From Nemertoderma westbladi (lineage: Eukaryota > Xenacoelomorpha > Nemertodermatida > Nemertodermatidae), in assembly GCA_032718475.1 (NCBI GenBank), contig JAUCBJ010008912.1:1-64000 (forward strand): a stretch of DNA of 64,000 nt, read 5' to 3'. Position 1 is the stretch's first letter. Each line of letters begins with the position of its first letter. The notes beneath the pieces are model-generated. The model was not told the origin of the DNA. It ran no database searches and saw only the letters and a list, made by a program, of their open reading frames with translations. Position numbers and translations under genes: made by a program. Of this stretch, positions 14,768-25,331 are shown piece by piece.

Positions 14768-14769
14768 TA

Positions 14770-15318
14770 TTAGTAACCAACTGATACAACAACTGGTCTG
14801 CAGTCAAGGATTCGCAACCAGCACTATTTATTAATCCAGACCGCAATTTATATGAAATTAATTGTCCAGGTTCCTAAAAACTCCAATACACAGATCAGTA
14901 TGACAATGTTCACCTAATCGCCAATTTGTGGGCGTTGGAAGGGCGATTCCATCTGCCGTGGGAAAATAACTAGGGCCCTTTTTTTAAGGTCATAAACCCT
15001 TTGGGTTGATTAGGAAGAACGAATATAAAGGTTGGCGGATTATTAAACACTTGTGGGAAATTCGGGAATTCTAACAATTGGTATAATGCCGGTCGCAAGT
15101 GTATCTAGGAAATTTGACGGCCAATTAATTTCCTACGGCAAGTGCATTGGTTCTACTATATTTCCAGACCAATTCCTTTTGTATCCTCCGGACAATAGAT
15201 TGACGACTACTAGTACATGCACGCACCGCACCGCAAAGGGAACAATAATGTGTATTGCACCCCCATTACTATTACCACGTACTGCAGCAGTGCGTTTGTA
15301 TCCAAAACTTTAAGATCA
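14770..15318 (+). repeat. Interspersed repeat A, copy 1 (diverged)
   Basis: Shares long stretches with 25,905-26,440 and 34,830-35,420. The clearest are tctgccgtgggaaaataact, the run aaccctttgggttgattagg, cgaatataaaggttgg and cggtcgcaagtgtatctag. This copy is the most diverged of the three, and all three have the same orientation. It carries no protein domain; the 86-aa ORF at 15,053-15,313 does not look conserved. It may be an LTR, SINE or MITE; I cannot tell. Confidence 0.85.
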
Positions 15319-17300
15319 CGTTCCAAAAGTTCCCATTTACAACAATTATTAATTAAATTATCATTTGACCATATTATTTTATATTAAACATGAGTTGAGA
15401 AGGGCTGGAGAAGCTAGCAGTTCCCATAGAACAATCCTGGCGGTAAATTAGCAATTCTATTATCGTTCTGTTTCTGTTGCGTTAGCTATCCAAACGTCAT
15501 CGTTGCATTACAGCATTTATGGTGAACTTCAACAAAAATGTTGCGACTTTATGAATCTTTTATATAAATTTGTCATATATATAATTTATTTCAAATAAAC
15601 ACTTTAGTTTTTCAAAACCCAGTATGTTAGTAACTAACATAAAGAACATTTCTTCAATTGTACAGTATCAGTTAAAAACGACTTTCATTATTAAAATTAT
15701 TATAAGCGAGTAGGTACTTGCAGAATATATTGTAAGTATATTATATATTGTATATGTTTTAGGAAAACTATGACTTTGAATCATCGTAAAAGAAAATCTA
15801 GGCCGAGTGTGGAGGTGAGTTAGAATTAAAAAAAAATATGCAGCTTTCAATATTTGAGTGATTATTTAATGGAATAACATTTTCCCTATACGAACAGAAA
15901 CATTGGTGGTATAAGTTACGTCTACATAACACATAGACGTACATTGCCGGTAGACCTATCCATCTGAATGTTAATCCCCAAGAGCTAATGATTCTTATCT
16001 TAATTAAATTCATTCCACAATTCAATAACTCTCGTTTATTGTTTTGGTCCTTTCCTTTCCTTCTGTTACCTGCTTCCTTACTTTTTCGTACATCATTACA
16101 AGTAGGTGTCGGCGTAGCGTTTAGCCCGACCCCTATAACAGAACAATACATAAAAATAAATATATATTTCGGGCAAATAAAAACGTTAATAGCAGTCCCG
16201 ATCTTTTCATGTAAGAACTTACACCGACTTTTCTCTCAGACCGCAATTATTAAAGACACAAGCCGCTTCTAACTGTAACAAATCGTAAAATGTTACCTCT
16301 CAATCATCCGTTATCGACTGTTGTCATTCTTAGATAAGAGCTCCCTAACAACTATAGGGCCCAAATCGTTCCCTATTGTCCGCTCTTTGATCCCTCTACT
16401 ATTCCCACGCGAGTCACTAAAAGAACCCATTTCCTTTCTTCTCCCAGGGTCTCCTATTATAACTCTAGGGTAGATCCATTGGGTTTCAGTATTTACGTCG
16501 GGGCCGTGTTTACAGCGGGTAAGTTGGCCCTCATCATTCAGACATCCATGGGAAACTGGTGCGGCGACAAAATGTTTTACACCTGTTTCGACGTGGTGTT
16601 GTAGAGAATGTTAAGCAACAGTCCATGGGAAAATTGTACCGCATATAATTATGGGCCGTGCGTACTTGGAATATTAATCAAAATTATTTATGTAGGGTGC
16701 GAATGGTTGAAAACCTGAAATCCGTAGAAGTTCGGTCACATTGCTACCTTCATCTTTTATTATTATATATAATTAATTATATAAACTCAATTAGTGCAAG
16801 CTTGGCTTGACGAGGTTATTAGACAAGGGAACTCTAGGCTACTTAATCTACCAGGGGGACAAAATGCATATGAAGTAACGAGTTCCAAAAACTAATAAAA
16901 TGCTACAATAACGCAACAGACATAAAAATTAAAAAATCACAAAAATAAATTTTCGTTGATAAAAAAAAGGTATCGGAAAGAAGCACATTTTAGGATTAAT
17001 ATCAATTGAATGAAGTTCAACTCTGTACAAGTATAATCAGTCTTACGAGTTCTTTCCACCACGGAAAGATTTCTTTTTATCTGAAATGTTAATTAAACGA
17101 GTTCAGCGGTTCCAATTTTACATTTAATTTACATTATATGAATAAAAGTAGTACTACACCTGCTGATAGGTATTAATAAATTTCAGCTTAACTTAACTAC
17201 TACGCAGTTTAAGTACAAGTAGGCCACTTGTAACACACAGTGGATAGATTTACACAGATATAATTAATTAATTTTAAAAAAATATATTATTTTTTCGAAT
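15319..17300. other. AT-rich spacer, no gene seen
   Basis: No ORF longer than about 117 aa and none with a recognisable domain. A copy of the motif ggtgtcggcgtagcgttta at 16,104-16,122 matches the inverted-repeat ends of the TIR element at 20,823-21,665, so a fragment of that family may be present. Otherwise I see nothing. Confidence 0.5.
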
Positions 17301-17559
17301 TATTATTGAAACAATGATCATTTGTTTAACCGAAAATCGCAACAACATTTTAACCTTTCCAACAGGTTTAACAGGTATGAAAAGCCATTATTCAGCGTAT
17401 TAGTTAAGTTAATTAAGTTAAGTAAACCTTTAATGTCCGGGGCTTTCGCCTCCAGTCGTTATTCAATTTATCAGACAAAGACAAACCAGAATGGACAAAA
17501 GCAAAAACAAAAAAACGCACCGAAACAAACACTAAATATAAGTAAATAATGCACTGTGC

Positions 17560-18901
17560 CCTAAAGGCCCTACCAAAAATATATAATGAAAAAATATGAG
17601 CTGGGGCCTTACCTTGTTATATGTTAATTTCTTAATTTTCCAAGTTTTAATTGTTTTAGTTTTAATTTTTTTGATGTATAATTTTATTGTATTTCTATTT
17701 TATTTATTTATTTAGTAAATCCTGTCTCTGAATCCATAAATCCCTAGTTGCTTTAGCTAGTTTTAATTGACCATTTTCCATGAGGCTAACAAGACGGTCA
17801 CAAGAGAGATCGGTTCCGTTCAACAATTCTCCTCTTTGAAGGGCTGGGCACTCAAAAAGAAAGTGAACCTCGGACTCGATATTCTGAGTGTTACATTGCG
17901 GACAGACCCTGTTGTTCAATGCCTTTCCCTGGAACCTTCCCGTCTCAATTGCAAGTGGAAGTATCCCGAAAGGGAGCTGCGCCATTGTTGAGCGTACCGA
18001 CTTGTTCAGGATACTTTTAACGTAGGGTTCTACAGTAAATTATATGATTTAAATGTTCTATAGGTTCTAAGTTTTGGCTTTAAGTCAATTTCTGTTAGCC
18101 ACATATTTGGGTTCAGTTCTATAAATTTTTGCACAGCCTTATTTATGGTACAGGTTACTTTACAGTCATAAATATTAGATAAATATAATTTATCAAAAAT
18201 TAATTTCATTTTGCTACACCAACCAGCGTTTGAACTGTACTTACTCTCAAATGTTTGTTTGGGTATTCTATAAATATCCAGTTCAATTAGCCTATTCCAT
18301 AATCGTATACCCTCTATATATATACCTACGGTGTAAATTTGGTCTCCAACCCATATCCCCCTCTGGCCCCTCTATTGCTGGTATTGGGGAAAATCTATGA
18401 ACCCGGAGGAACCATCTAATTCCGTTTACGTTGGACAGTGTCAATCGGTTTTGCTTTACCTAGCGCCCCGCACTCCCGAGCCATAATCGAGAATCGGCGC
18501 TACCCCAGCATTAAACATCGTCTTGTATTACACCGAAAACCCTTGACTTCCCTAGACTTAGCAATCATTGATCCTCTAGGGCCCTTTTTTCTCGTAATTT
18601 TTTCTCGTAAGTTCCAAATTCATCTAAGAACACTCCTAAGTACATATAGTAGGGTACAATTTCTAGGTGTTTTTCTCCGACAGTAAAATCTACCATATCG
18701 TTGTTCATATACTTTACGGAAATGAACTATTTTCGATGTTTTTGGGTTAACTGAAAACTGCCACTGATGGCACCACTTCAGCGAACTGAAGGTCCGATTC
18801 ACTTTACAGTTTCCACCATTAGGACGACGTCGTCTAGTAATTTCATTTAGTAAGAGGCTTGGCTGAGTGTTGCTGTACATATATTTTATACAGACATACA
18901 T
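17560..18901 (-). mobile_element. 3' end of a decayed non-LTR retrotransposon (RT C-terminus)
   Basis: On the minus strand the ORF at 17,704-17,985 (93 aa) has the pattern of the C-terminal region of animal LINE ORF2 proteins: GILPLAIETGRFQGKALNNR, then cysteines in CPQCNTQN, then EVHFLFECP. Upstream on the same strand, 18,620-18,901 holds WCHQWQFSVNPKTSKIVHFR, and a neighbouring frame holds a TVGEKHLEIVPYY-type box and YLGVFLDE. These are typical of the segment just after the RT catalytic core. The reading frame is broken several times, so the copy is dead. The AT-rich stretch from about 17,700 down to 17,560 is probably its 3' UTR. It is a different lineage from the TAG-tailed LINEs. Confidence 0.8.
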
Positions 18902-19141
18902 TTTCCCCCCAATCCCATTTATTTTAATACATTTTATTATTTTCCTCCCAATCCGCCCAATCTCATAGCTGTCAATCTCAGATTAGATTTTATTTAAATA
19001 ATTTAAATTACAAATAAAAATACTGTTGCGTTCGGGTCTCAAACTAAATAAATAATTACGTTGATCCTTCCGACTGAGTTAATTATCGCACTTTCTTTCA
19101 CTAATGTATTGATTGAAAGTTTGTGTTCATTCAGTGTTTAT

Positions 19142-19355
19142 GGGAGGTGTCTCATTGGTTCCCCCAAGCTTGACACTAGAACAAAATCGCCCACGCTTTG
19201 CGGGACATTGCTTTCGCCGTGAGGACCAGCCAGTGCATAATCTTGTACTTTGGCAGCCTCATGGAGTGAATAAGCATGGTGGACAGCCTATGACTTTCTT
19301 GAGACGCATCTTAAAGGACACTGGCCTTAAAGATGCGGATGATCTAGCAAATGTC
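19142..19355 (+). mobile_element. TAG-1 LINE fragment (ORF C-terminal region)
   Basis: Encodes the C-terminal part of the same protein as the nearly intact copy at 57,869-61,186, from GGVSLVPPSLTLEQNR to DADDLANV. The copy stops abruptly at 19,355 where sequence of the neighbouring Penelope-like element begins, so the 3' UTR and tail are missing. Confidence 0.9.
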
Positions 19356-19366
19356 GGGTAGCAAAA

Positions 19367-19596
19367 CGGGGGTGGCAGCTAAAAAAGTTGAGAAATATAC
19401 CTTTATTGGATGGTTTGATATAGAGTTCGAAATTGATTTGTCCTGCGTTATTAATTGTTGTGGTTACGTCTAAAAAAGGGATACTGGGATAAAGGGATAC
19501 CACAACAATTAATAACGCAGGACAAATCAATTTCGAACTCTATATCAAACCATCCAATAAAGGTATATTTCTCAACTTTTTTAGCTGCCACCCCCG
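19367..19596. repeat. 98-bp inverted repeat at the 5' end of the Penelope-like element
   Basis: Left arm 19,367-19,464 is the reverse complement of right arm 19,499-19,596, with a 34-bp spacer. The right arm is in frame with the element's coding sequence. The left arm, read on the minus strand, encodes the same segment plus a little more upstream sequence (SIPFLDVTTTINN). This is what a 5' inversion during reverse transcription would leave. Confidence 0.9.
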
Positions 19597-20353
19597 TAAC
19601 ATAATAACCAATACTGCTAGGTCTGCCATCAAGCGAGCCATACGCAACAGCAACACGTTGGAAGGACGTGAGCGTAGCCTTGACAAAATTAAAACAATTC
19701 TCACGGACAATGACTACCCTGTTTCAATGATCCACAAATTAATACATAACGAACTCAGTGGAGCACCCCCGCACCCCACACGCATGAACACCCCACGAAA
19801 TGGTTCCCCAGTACCTCTAGTATTACCTTTTATCAACGAGGGTTTACGTAGAAAGGTGCAACGCATAGTTAGTACGTCTAACCTCAGAGGAGACATAAGA
19901 GTAGTACACACCCCAGGTCCCAAATTAAAGAAACAGCTGGTCAGAGCCAGTCTCACAGACGCCACTTGCCCAGCACCAACTAACACAGAATGTTACACAT
20001 GCATCACTTGCGGGGTGAAACCCTGTACTGTACGCAACGTAATCTACGAAATAACCTGCACTTTGTGCCTTCAGCGGGTAGAGAATTACATAGGGGAGAC
20101 GTCCGGGCGCCTCAGGAACAGAATGATGCAGCATCGCAGCTGCATTCGCTGCAGAAATCGCAAGGAAGCCATTGGTGAGCATTTTCTCGACGTACACCCT
20201 GGACAACATAGTATCGCACAGCCATTCACAATTCGTATAGTTCGCACATGCAAAGACTGGGCAGATAGGAAAATAAGTGAGAAACATTTCATCCAGCAAT
20301 TACACCCCACACTCAATACACAGTACGTGCAACCACATAACACTGGCTGGTAG
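19499..20353 (+). CDS. Penelope-like element protein, C-terminal part with GIY-YIG endonuclease
   Basis: Open in one frame from about 19,493 to the stop at 20,353; the complete ORF counted from the first usable start (TTG at 19,658) is 231 aa. The first part, with FELYIKPSNKGIFLNFFSCHP, resembles the segment that follows the RT domain in Penelope-like elements. Next comes a Cys-rich linker (CPAPTNTECYTCITCGVKPC) and then a GIY-YIG nuclease-like domain: VIYEITCTLC, then NYIGETSGRLRNRMMQH. In this class the protein combines reverse transcriptase with a GIY-YIG nuclease that nicks the target. The RT core is absent, so this is a 5'-truncated insertion, although the part that remains is open and well preserved. 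It has no role in the host that I can infer. Confidence 0.85.
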   Translation, partial: TTTINNAGQINFELYIKPSNKGIFLNFFSCHPRNIITNTARSAIKRAIRNSNTLEGRERSLDKIKTILTDNDYPVSMIHKLIHNELSGAPPHPTRMNTPRNGSPVPLVLPFINEGLRRKVQRIVSTSNLRGDIRVVHTPGPKLKKQLVRASLTDATCPAPTNTECYTCITCGVKPCTVRNVIYEITCTLCLQRVENYIGETSGRLRNRMMQHRSCIRCRNRKEAIGEHFLDVHPGQHSIAQPFTIRIVRTCKDWADRKISEKHFIQQLHPTLNTQYVQPHNTGW

Positions 20354-20632
20354 GTAGTGCCGGTAAATATAACACTTTTCTGATTTGCACGTAATTTAAT
20401 AATTTTTTCGGACGCAAAATTTGTAATATTTAAATTTCTTCGGCTCTAAATTACATTATATCCCGTTTTGTCATACTGTATGTTTGCGTTATACTGTAGT
20501 TCAGTGCTCTTCGTTCATTGTACATACAGTAGTGGTGCAGTCAGACAGTAGCAGTAGTATTGTAGTAAGTAGTACCGGTAGCTGGTTGACAGTAGTCTAG
20601 TTTTTTACATTTGTGAGTAATCTCCGTATGCC

Positions 20633-20693
20633 CTGATGAAGGCCTGTATTTATATTATTGTTTGTTTTGCAATCTATAATATAGTGGCTGAAA
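20633..20693 (+). ncRNA. Candidate hammerhead ribozyme core in the Penelope-like element
   Basis: The invariant boxes CTGATGA (20,633-20,639) and GAAA (20,690-20,693) are separated by a foldable stem: GGCC at 20,641 pairs with GGCT just before GAAA, and tatattattg pairs with caat plus ataatata across a short loop. Hammerhead motifs are known in the terminal regions of Penelope-like elements, and this one lies 280 bp past the PLE stop codon on the sense strand. Stems I and III and the cleavage triplet are not clear by eye, so activity is uncertain. Confidence 0.5.
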
Positions 20694-20822
20694 TATTGGC
20701 AACTAAATTTTCTCTCGGTCATTCGATAATAGATCAGACTCAACCTCCCCCCATTGATATGTTTCCACCGGTGACCCGGGCACGTAAGTTCATCTATAAG
20801 TCAATTCACAATTATAAACACG

Positions 20823-21665
20823 CAGATTGCCTGCACGCAGGCTGCCTGGTGTAAACGCTACGCCGACAACCGTCTACCTACAACCAACGCCGACGACCAT
20901 TATTAAAGATAATGAATGTTATTTCTTAATTGAAGGAAAGGAACCTGTTACAGTGGAAAGTTATTCTTACCAAAGCTATAAACGATAGGGATGTTCGAAT
21001 ACGTAAGGGAAAGGCATGGGCAGCCTTGAATAGGCTTTCCAGGATTTGGAAGTCACCGAGAATTAATCGGAAACTTAAGGTCCGATTATTTAGAGCAGCA
21101 GTAGTTCCAGTGCTCCTCTACGGGAGTCCATGCTGGGCTCTAACTGCTGAGAACACCAAATCTCTGGATGGCACATTCACAAGAATGCTACGCCGGGTTC
21201 ATTGTGTCAAGTACAATGCACACATCTCCAACCAGACACTATATAACATTGGAGGTGTCTCATTGGTTCCCCCAAGCTTGACACTAGAACAAAATCGCCT
21301 CCGCTTTGCAGGACATTGCTTTCGCCGTGAGGACCAGCCAGTGCATAATCTTGTACTTTGGCAGCCTCATGGAGTGAATAAGCATGGTGGACAGCCCATG
21401 ACTTTCTTGAGACGCATCTTAAAGGACACTGGCCTTAAAGATGCGGATGATCTAGCAAATGTCATGGGTGATAGGAAGTTGTGGCGGTGCAATTTTGTTG
21501 ATAAGCCGGCACAGCATTCTTAAAAATGCAGCTGCAATGCAGCATGCCGATCCTAGTAGTATAAACGATAGTCACAAACTCAGGTTACATTTTTATATTT
21601 ACTGTTGTCGGCAGTGGTTGTCGGCTGTCGGTTGTCGGCGTAGCGTTTACACCCCAGATTGCCTG
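20823..21665. mobile_element. TIR-bounded element with a LINE nested inside
   Basis: ggtgtaaacgctacgccgac at 20,848 is inverted at 21,634-21,653, and weaker similarity continues for about 50 bp inwards (repeated gccgacaac blocks). The direct repeat cagattgcctg lies just outside both ends (20,823-20,833 and 21,655-21,665) and may be a target-site duplication. The interior has no transposase and is mostly the LINE at 20,989-21,559, so this is probably a non-autonomous foldback/MITE-type element. Confidence 0.55.
20989..21559 (+). mobile_element. TAG-1 LINE, 5'-truncated copy with 12-bp target-site duplication
   Basis: Codes for the last ~180 residues of the TAG-1 LINE protein (IRKGKAWAALNRLSRIWKSP through FVDKPAQHS, stop at 21,523), followed by the short family 3' UTR (gcagctgcaatgcagcatgc) and a very short tail, tagtag. 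Perfect 12-bp direct repeats tataaacgatag flank it (20,977-20,988 and 21,560-21,571). This fixes the element's 3' end as the (TAG)n tail and shows target-primed insertion. Confidence 0.93.
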
Positions 21666-22048
21666 ACCGATATGCAAGCACTCTCTCTCTACTCCAAAAT
21701 AGCTACTTTTTCAGGTACACTTAGTAAAATGAAAGTCTTAATTTTAACCTTATACCTAAACTAAATTCAGTTATCAAATCAAATGTTAGTCGATATTTTT
21801 CTGTGGCCCAATGCCACCCTAAACTTTGAACTTTAAAATGCTGTATCTAATTTACTTCATTTATTATTTCGACAATCGGCAAAATGGAAAACTGACAGTC
21901 AATGTACAGATAGGAACGTGATGGAGAGGAAGGATAGGCCCACGAAATACGGATGTTTGATTAACTTGAGATGGATTTGTAAACATTCTTGAAAAAACGT
22001 TGGGATGACATGCGACTGTCTGTATTGACGTAATATGAAGCCCGGAGT

Positions 22049-22645
22049 TTATAAGATTGACATCTGAAGGATAAACAATAACCTTTTGATTAAGTGTTTT
22101 TGGTAACAAACAAACAATACAGACATAGTATATATCTTCTTTCAGTCACGTGTTTGTTTACTGTATAATAAGTCAGCTAAAGCAGTGATTGACAAGAGGG
22201 CCGACCTCACGTACACCTGCACCGTTACTGGTATCCCTCAACTTGAGTGCTGGGGCCTCAATTTCGTGGTTTGATTGCCACGACATATTTTCTATCACTC
22301 AAATTTACCAAGTTAAACTGCGCCTATCTGGTCCGCGTGTAGGAAACTTGTTTGTAACAGGAAGATAAATGTATGTCGTGTGCGTGTGGGAAAGGGGGCC
22401 ATAATAGCTCACGTATCCAGGGTCCGAGTGTAGTGGGTACGTGCCAAGAAGGATCGGTTCAGGACAGGTTGGTATCAAATACCGCCACCCATATAAAAAC
22501 CAATTAATTCCATGCAATTTTTATTCCTTTTTTACCCGTACAGAGATTTAATTATTAATTAAATGCTTATGGTCCGTTGATTAGTTTATAATCGAGGGAG
22601 TAGTACCTTCCAAAAAAATGACGTGAAAGTTTAATATGGAATTCA
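22049..22645 (+). repeat. Interspersed repeat B, copy 1
   Basis: About 600 bp that recur in inverted orientation at 41,608-42,206. Shared blocks include aaggataaacaataaccttt, tggtatccctcaacttgagt, gtcgtgtgcgtgtgggaaag and gaaggatcggttcaggacag. No coding domain. The class is unknown; the segment gtggtttgattgcc loosely resembles a pol III B box but no A box was found. Confidence 0.85.
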
Positions 22646-22768
22646 GAAGTTAAAAAATGACAGAAAATTTATTTAATAAATATAATAGTAACTCTAAAAA
22701 TGCTATTATTACAAGAAAATCTTGGAATGCGTAATGAATATTAGGGCAATTTCAGAAGAAAATCTATG

Positions 22769-23145
22769 GGCGAAATGTAAAGTGGTGAAATATAAGGGTT
22801 GAAATGTAGGGGTTGAAATGTAAGGGGTGAAATATAAGGGTTGAAATATAAGGGTTGAAATGTAATGGTTGAAATGTAAGGGTTGAAATGTAAGGGTTGA
22901 AATGTAATGGTTGAAATGTAAGGGCTGAAATGTAAGGGTTGAAATATAAGGGTTGAAATATAGGGTTGAAATGTAAGGGTTGAAATATAAGGGTTGAAAT
23001 ATAGGGTTGAAATATAAGGGTTGAAATAAAAGGATTGAAAGTTAAGGGTTGAAATGTAAGAGTTGAAATGTAAGGGTTGAAATGTAATGGTTGAATTGTA
23101 AAGTTGAAATGTAAGGGTTGAAATGTAAGCGTTGAAATGTACGGC
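22769..23145. repeat. 14-bp minisatellite (ttgaaatgtaaggg)
   Basis: About 27 imperfect copies of a 14-bp unit, with gt/at and gg/tgg variants and a few one-base deletions. Because the unit has no stop on the minus strand, a 160-aa minus ORF (22,764-23,246) reads through it as PYISTLTFQPLHFN-type repeats. I regard that ORF as a by-product. Confidence 0.93.
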
Positions 23146-23149
23146 GTAT

Positions 23150-24140
23150 AAACTTCTGCAAAAAAATCAGGGAGGAAAAATCCTGTACGAAATACCCACA
23201 CAGCTTGGAACAAACAATATACTAGAAAGATAATAACAAAGGCCAAACATGAGGATGTTCTATAATCATATTATTTAAATAATTAATAATTTATTGAATT
23301 TTAATAATTATATGCATTATATCCTTTCTTTTTTTATAATTTAAAAATTAAATTACAATATTATATTGACTCTTTCCCAAGTCACCGGCGCTGTCTCAGC
23401 AACAGATACAAGTTTCTAAATGTAAAATGCATTTTGGCAGCCCGCATTTCTAAATCCTCTAAAAATTCTCTAAATTATATTTATTCAATAAATAAATCTA
23501 GAGTAAAGAGTTTATGCTAACCCAAACTCAGTGCAATGCGTAAGAACTAAAATATTGCTTGTTGTCTTTATTCTAGAGCTACTGTAATATAAAGTACAGT
23601 TGGTGGGTGGCATTGTCAAATGTAAAAAAAAATACACACGATTTTGCAAAACATTTGATGTATTGAATTGGATGTATTTAAATGTATGTGGATGTAATAA
23701 AAAGAAAATCTGTGAGTTTAGTAAATACGAGACAGTGGATGGGTGAATACATAGTCAGGGGAGATCTTAACGAGTCGCCTCACTTATATTTGGGCGCTAT
23801 TTATAGCTACTAACAAGGGCCCAAATCTACTTACATTTCAGGCTGAGGTCTAGTGGTAAGAAACAATTGCTATGGCATTCATTGTACTGTTACTTAGACA
23901 GTTCTGAACAGGTTCTACACAAAACCCAAACCATACTTATTTAAGGAAGTTAGCGAATTCATCAACAAATATTTTGGGCCCAACTTTGGGCCCTAACTTC
24001 CCAGATAATCGGTCAACCTTCCATGAGTGGTGGCCACTGGCCTATCAGAAAGCTTTCTCATAGCAGATAAATAGTAAATTTCTTAATGGCCCATAACGCA
24101 CGTGAGCCCCAGAATTTGGTTCCAACTTCCTCTTCGCTTC
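23150..24140. other. AT-rich intergenic stretch, no gene seen
   Basis: Low-complexity AT-rich DNA without an ORF of interest. Near 23,970 there is a short palindromic tgggcccaactttgggccc. It leads into the promoter of the SAM/retropepsin gene. Confidence 0.5.
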
Positions 24141-24146
24141 GCTGTG

Positions 24147-24213
24147 ATTGGATGATGTAGTTCACGCAAAAGTTCTCGATATAAAGGTAGGAGGACTTGG
24201 CAGAGTTTATCAC
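24147..24213 (+). promoter_or_regulatory. Core promoter of the SAM/retropepsin gene (CCAAT, TATA, Inr)
   Basis: An inverted CCAAT box (ATTGG, 24,147-24,151), a TATA box TATAAAGG (24,180-24,187) and an initiator-like ttatcactatt, whose TCA is at 24,210-24,212, are spaced as in a real TATA promoter (about 32 bp from TATA to the predicted start). The 5' UTR would then be about 247 nt. Prediction only. Confidence 0.45.
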
Positions 24214-24458
24214 TATTCGAATAATCCATCTTCTAGTTGCCAAAATCATCGCTGTAGAAAACCTGTAATTGTAATAACTGTATAGTCGCAATCAAATATC
24301 CGTGAGATTCTTAAAAAGATCTGGTATAATCGATTCAATTTATTGTGAAATTCTGGCACTGACTGAATTCATTGAAGAGTGTTAATCTACTGGCACCAAA
24401 CACAGGAACTTCCTTCTCTGTATTTATACGCCGTTTTGATTAAAGAAAATCAGAAATA

Positions 24459-25331
24459 ATGGTTCAACGTAAAACACGTAAACGCAGCTACGACAATGCT
24501 ATGGCTAACCCTGTAGAGACTGTCGGAAAACTACTAAATCCCCTGGGTTTCCGCCATCTGGTCGACGATTTTATTTCTGCCGGGTACGACCTTCACGACG
24601 ACTTGGTCAACCTCCACTCCAACGATCTGGACCGTATCGGTGTTTTCAATGAGACGGAACGTCAAGTAATTCTGAACGCCATTCCTTCGTTCCGCAACTC
24701 AGATACCACATCGTTCCACCGGTTCCTTCACGACAGCGGTCTAGAACAATACACCGAGAATTTTGCGAAATGCGGCATTACGAACGCGCAGATGTTGAAA
24801 TCATTAGATTTATGTGAACCGATGTTCAAGAAACTCAAGATAAATTTACCTGGACACCGGAAACGACTAGAAACAGCGCTCAGCCGGTTGCCAAGCAAAC
24901 GGAAGCGAATAGCTGAACGTTCGGTTGCCGTTGGATACTGGGCGCGTCCAGCGCCTCTCAAAGAAGCCAACCACGACTTCCTCTGCGTTCTAGGAATGTT
25001 GGGTAATTCTAAACGGGACCGTGAAACGGTTTGTCTGGAGTTCATGGTGGATTCCGGAAGTGACGTAGTGACCTGCCCTCCAGAGATAATCCGGAAACTC
25101 AACCTGGACCTCTTAGGTAAGATAGAATCGAGAGGCGTCCATTCGAGCGTTGAAACCGTTATCTACAAGGCCAATCTCGTCATTGGCCAGACTGTTCTCC
25201 AAGTGGAAGTGATGCCGGAATCCTATGCCAGTGTGGGTTCCAGGGTGTTACGTCACTTCCGGCATTATATCACAGGAGATAAACACATCTGGTTGGACGC
25301 CTCTGAACCGGAGCCTATCAGTTCAAGATAA
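24459..25331 (+). CDS. Two SAM-like domains fused to a retropepsin-like aspartyl protease (290 aa)
   Basis: Intronless ORF. The ATG sits in a good context (A at -3, G at +4). Residues about 24-78 and 84-145 each look like a sterile alpha motif: hydrophobic helices ending in a LSRLP-like or NAIPSF-like helix, with LGFRHLVDDF and SGLEQYTENF as starts. Residues about 190-275 look like a single-chain retropepsin: the catalytic loop FMVDSGSDVV is at 196-205 (DSG 198-200) and a hydrophobic-Gly turn ASVGSRVL lies near 257-264. Basic N-terminus (QRKTRKRSYDN). No RT or integrase follows; after the stop comes AT-rich DNA. SAM domains mediate oligomerisation, and a retropepsin must dimerise to be active, so the fusion makes sense, but substrate and role are unknown. 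It could be a domesticated retroelement protease or an orphan gag-pro piece; tggcaccaaacacagg at 24,391 could be read as a primer-binding site. No gene symbol assigned. Confidence 0.75.
   Translation: MVQRKTRKRSYDNAMANPVETVGKLLNPLGFRHLVDDFISAGYDLHDDLVNLHSNDLDRIGVFNETERQVILNAIPSFRNSDTTSFHRFLHDSGLEQYTENFAKCGITNAQMLKSLDLCEPMFKKLKINLPGHRKRLETALSRLPSKRKRIAERSVAVGYWARPAPLKEANHDFLCVLGMLGNSKRDRETVCLEFMVDSGSDVVTCPPEIIRKLNLDLLGKIESRGVHSSVETVIYKANLVIGQTVLQVEVMPESYASVGSRVLRHFRHYITGDKHIWLDASEPEPISSR

Noticed and set aside
20086-20343. Minus-strand ORFs opposite the Penelope-like coding region
   Set aside because: Shadows of the plus-strand frame that carries the GIY-YIG motifs.
22253-22285. tRNA-derived SINE head in repeat B
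   Set aside because: Only a weak B-box-like gtggtttgattgcc is present and no A box or cloverleaf could be drawn.
22764-23246. 160-aa minus ORF with a hydrophobic N-terminus
   Set aside because: Most of it is the 14-bp minisatellite; the hydrophobic start (MAFVIIFLVYCLFQ) is short and unsupported.
24391-24406. Primer-binding site proving the SAM/retropepsin ORF belongs to an LTR element
   Set aside because: tggcaccaaacacagg only resembles such sites; no LTR pair, RT or integrase is visible nearby.
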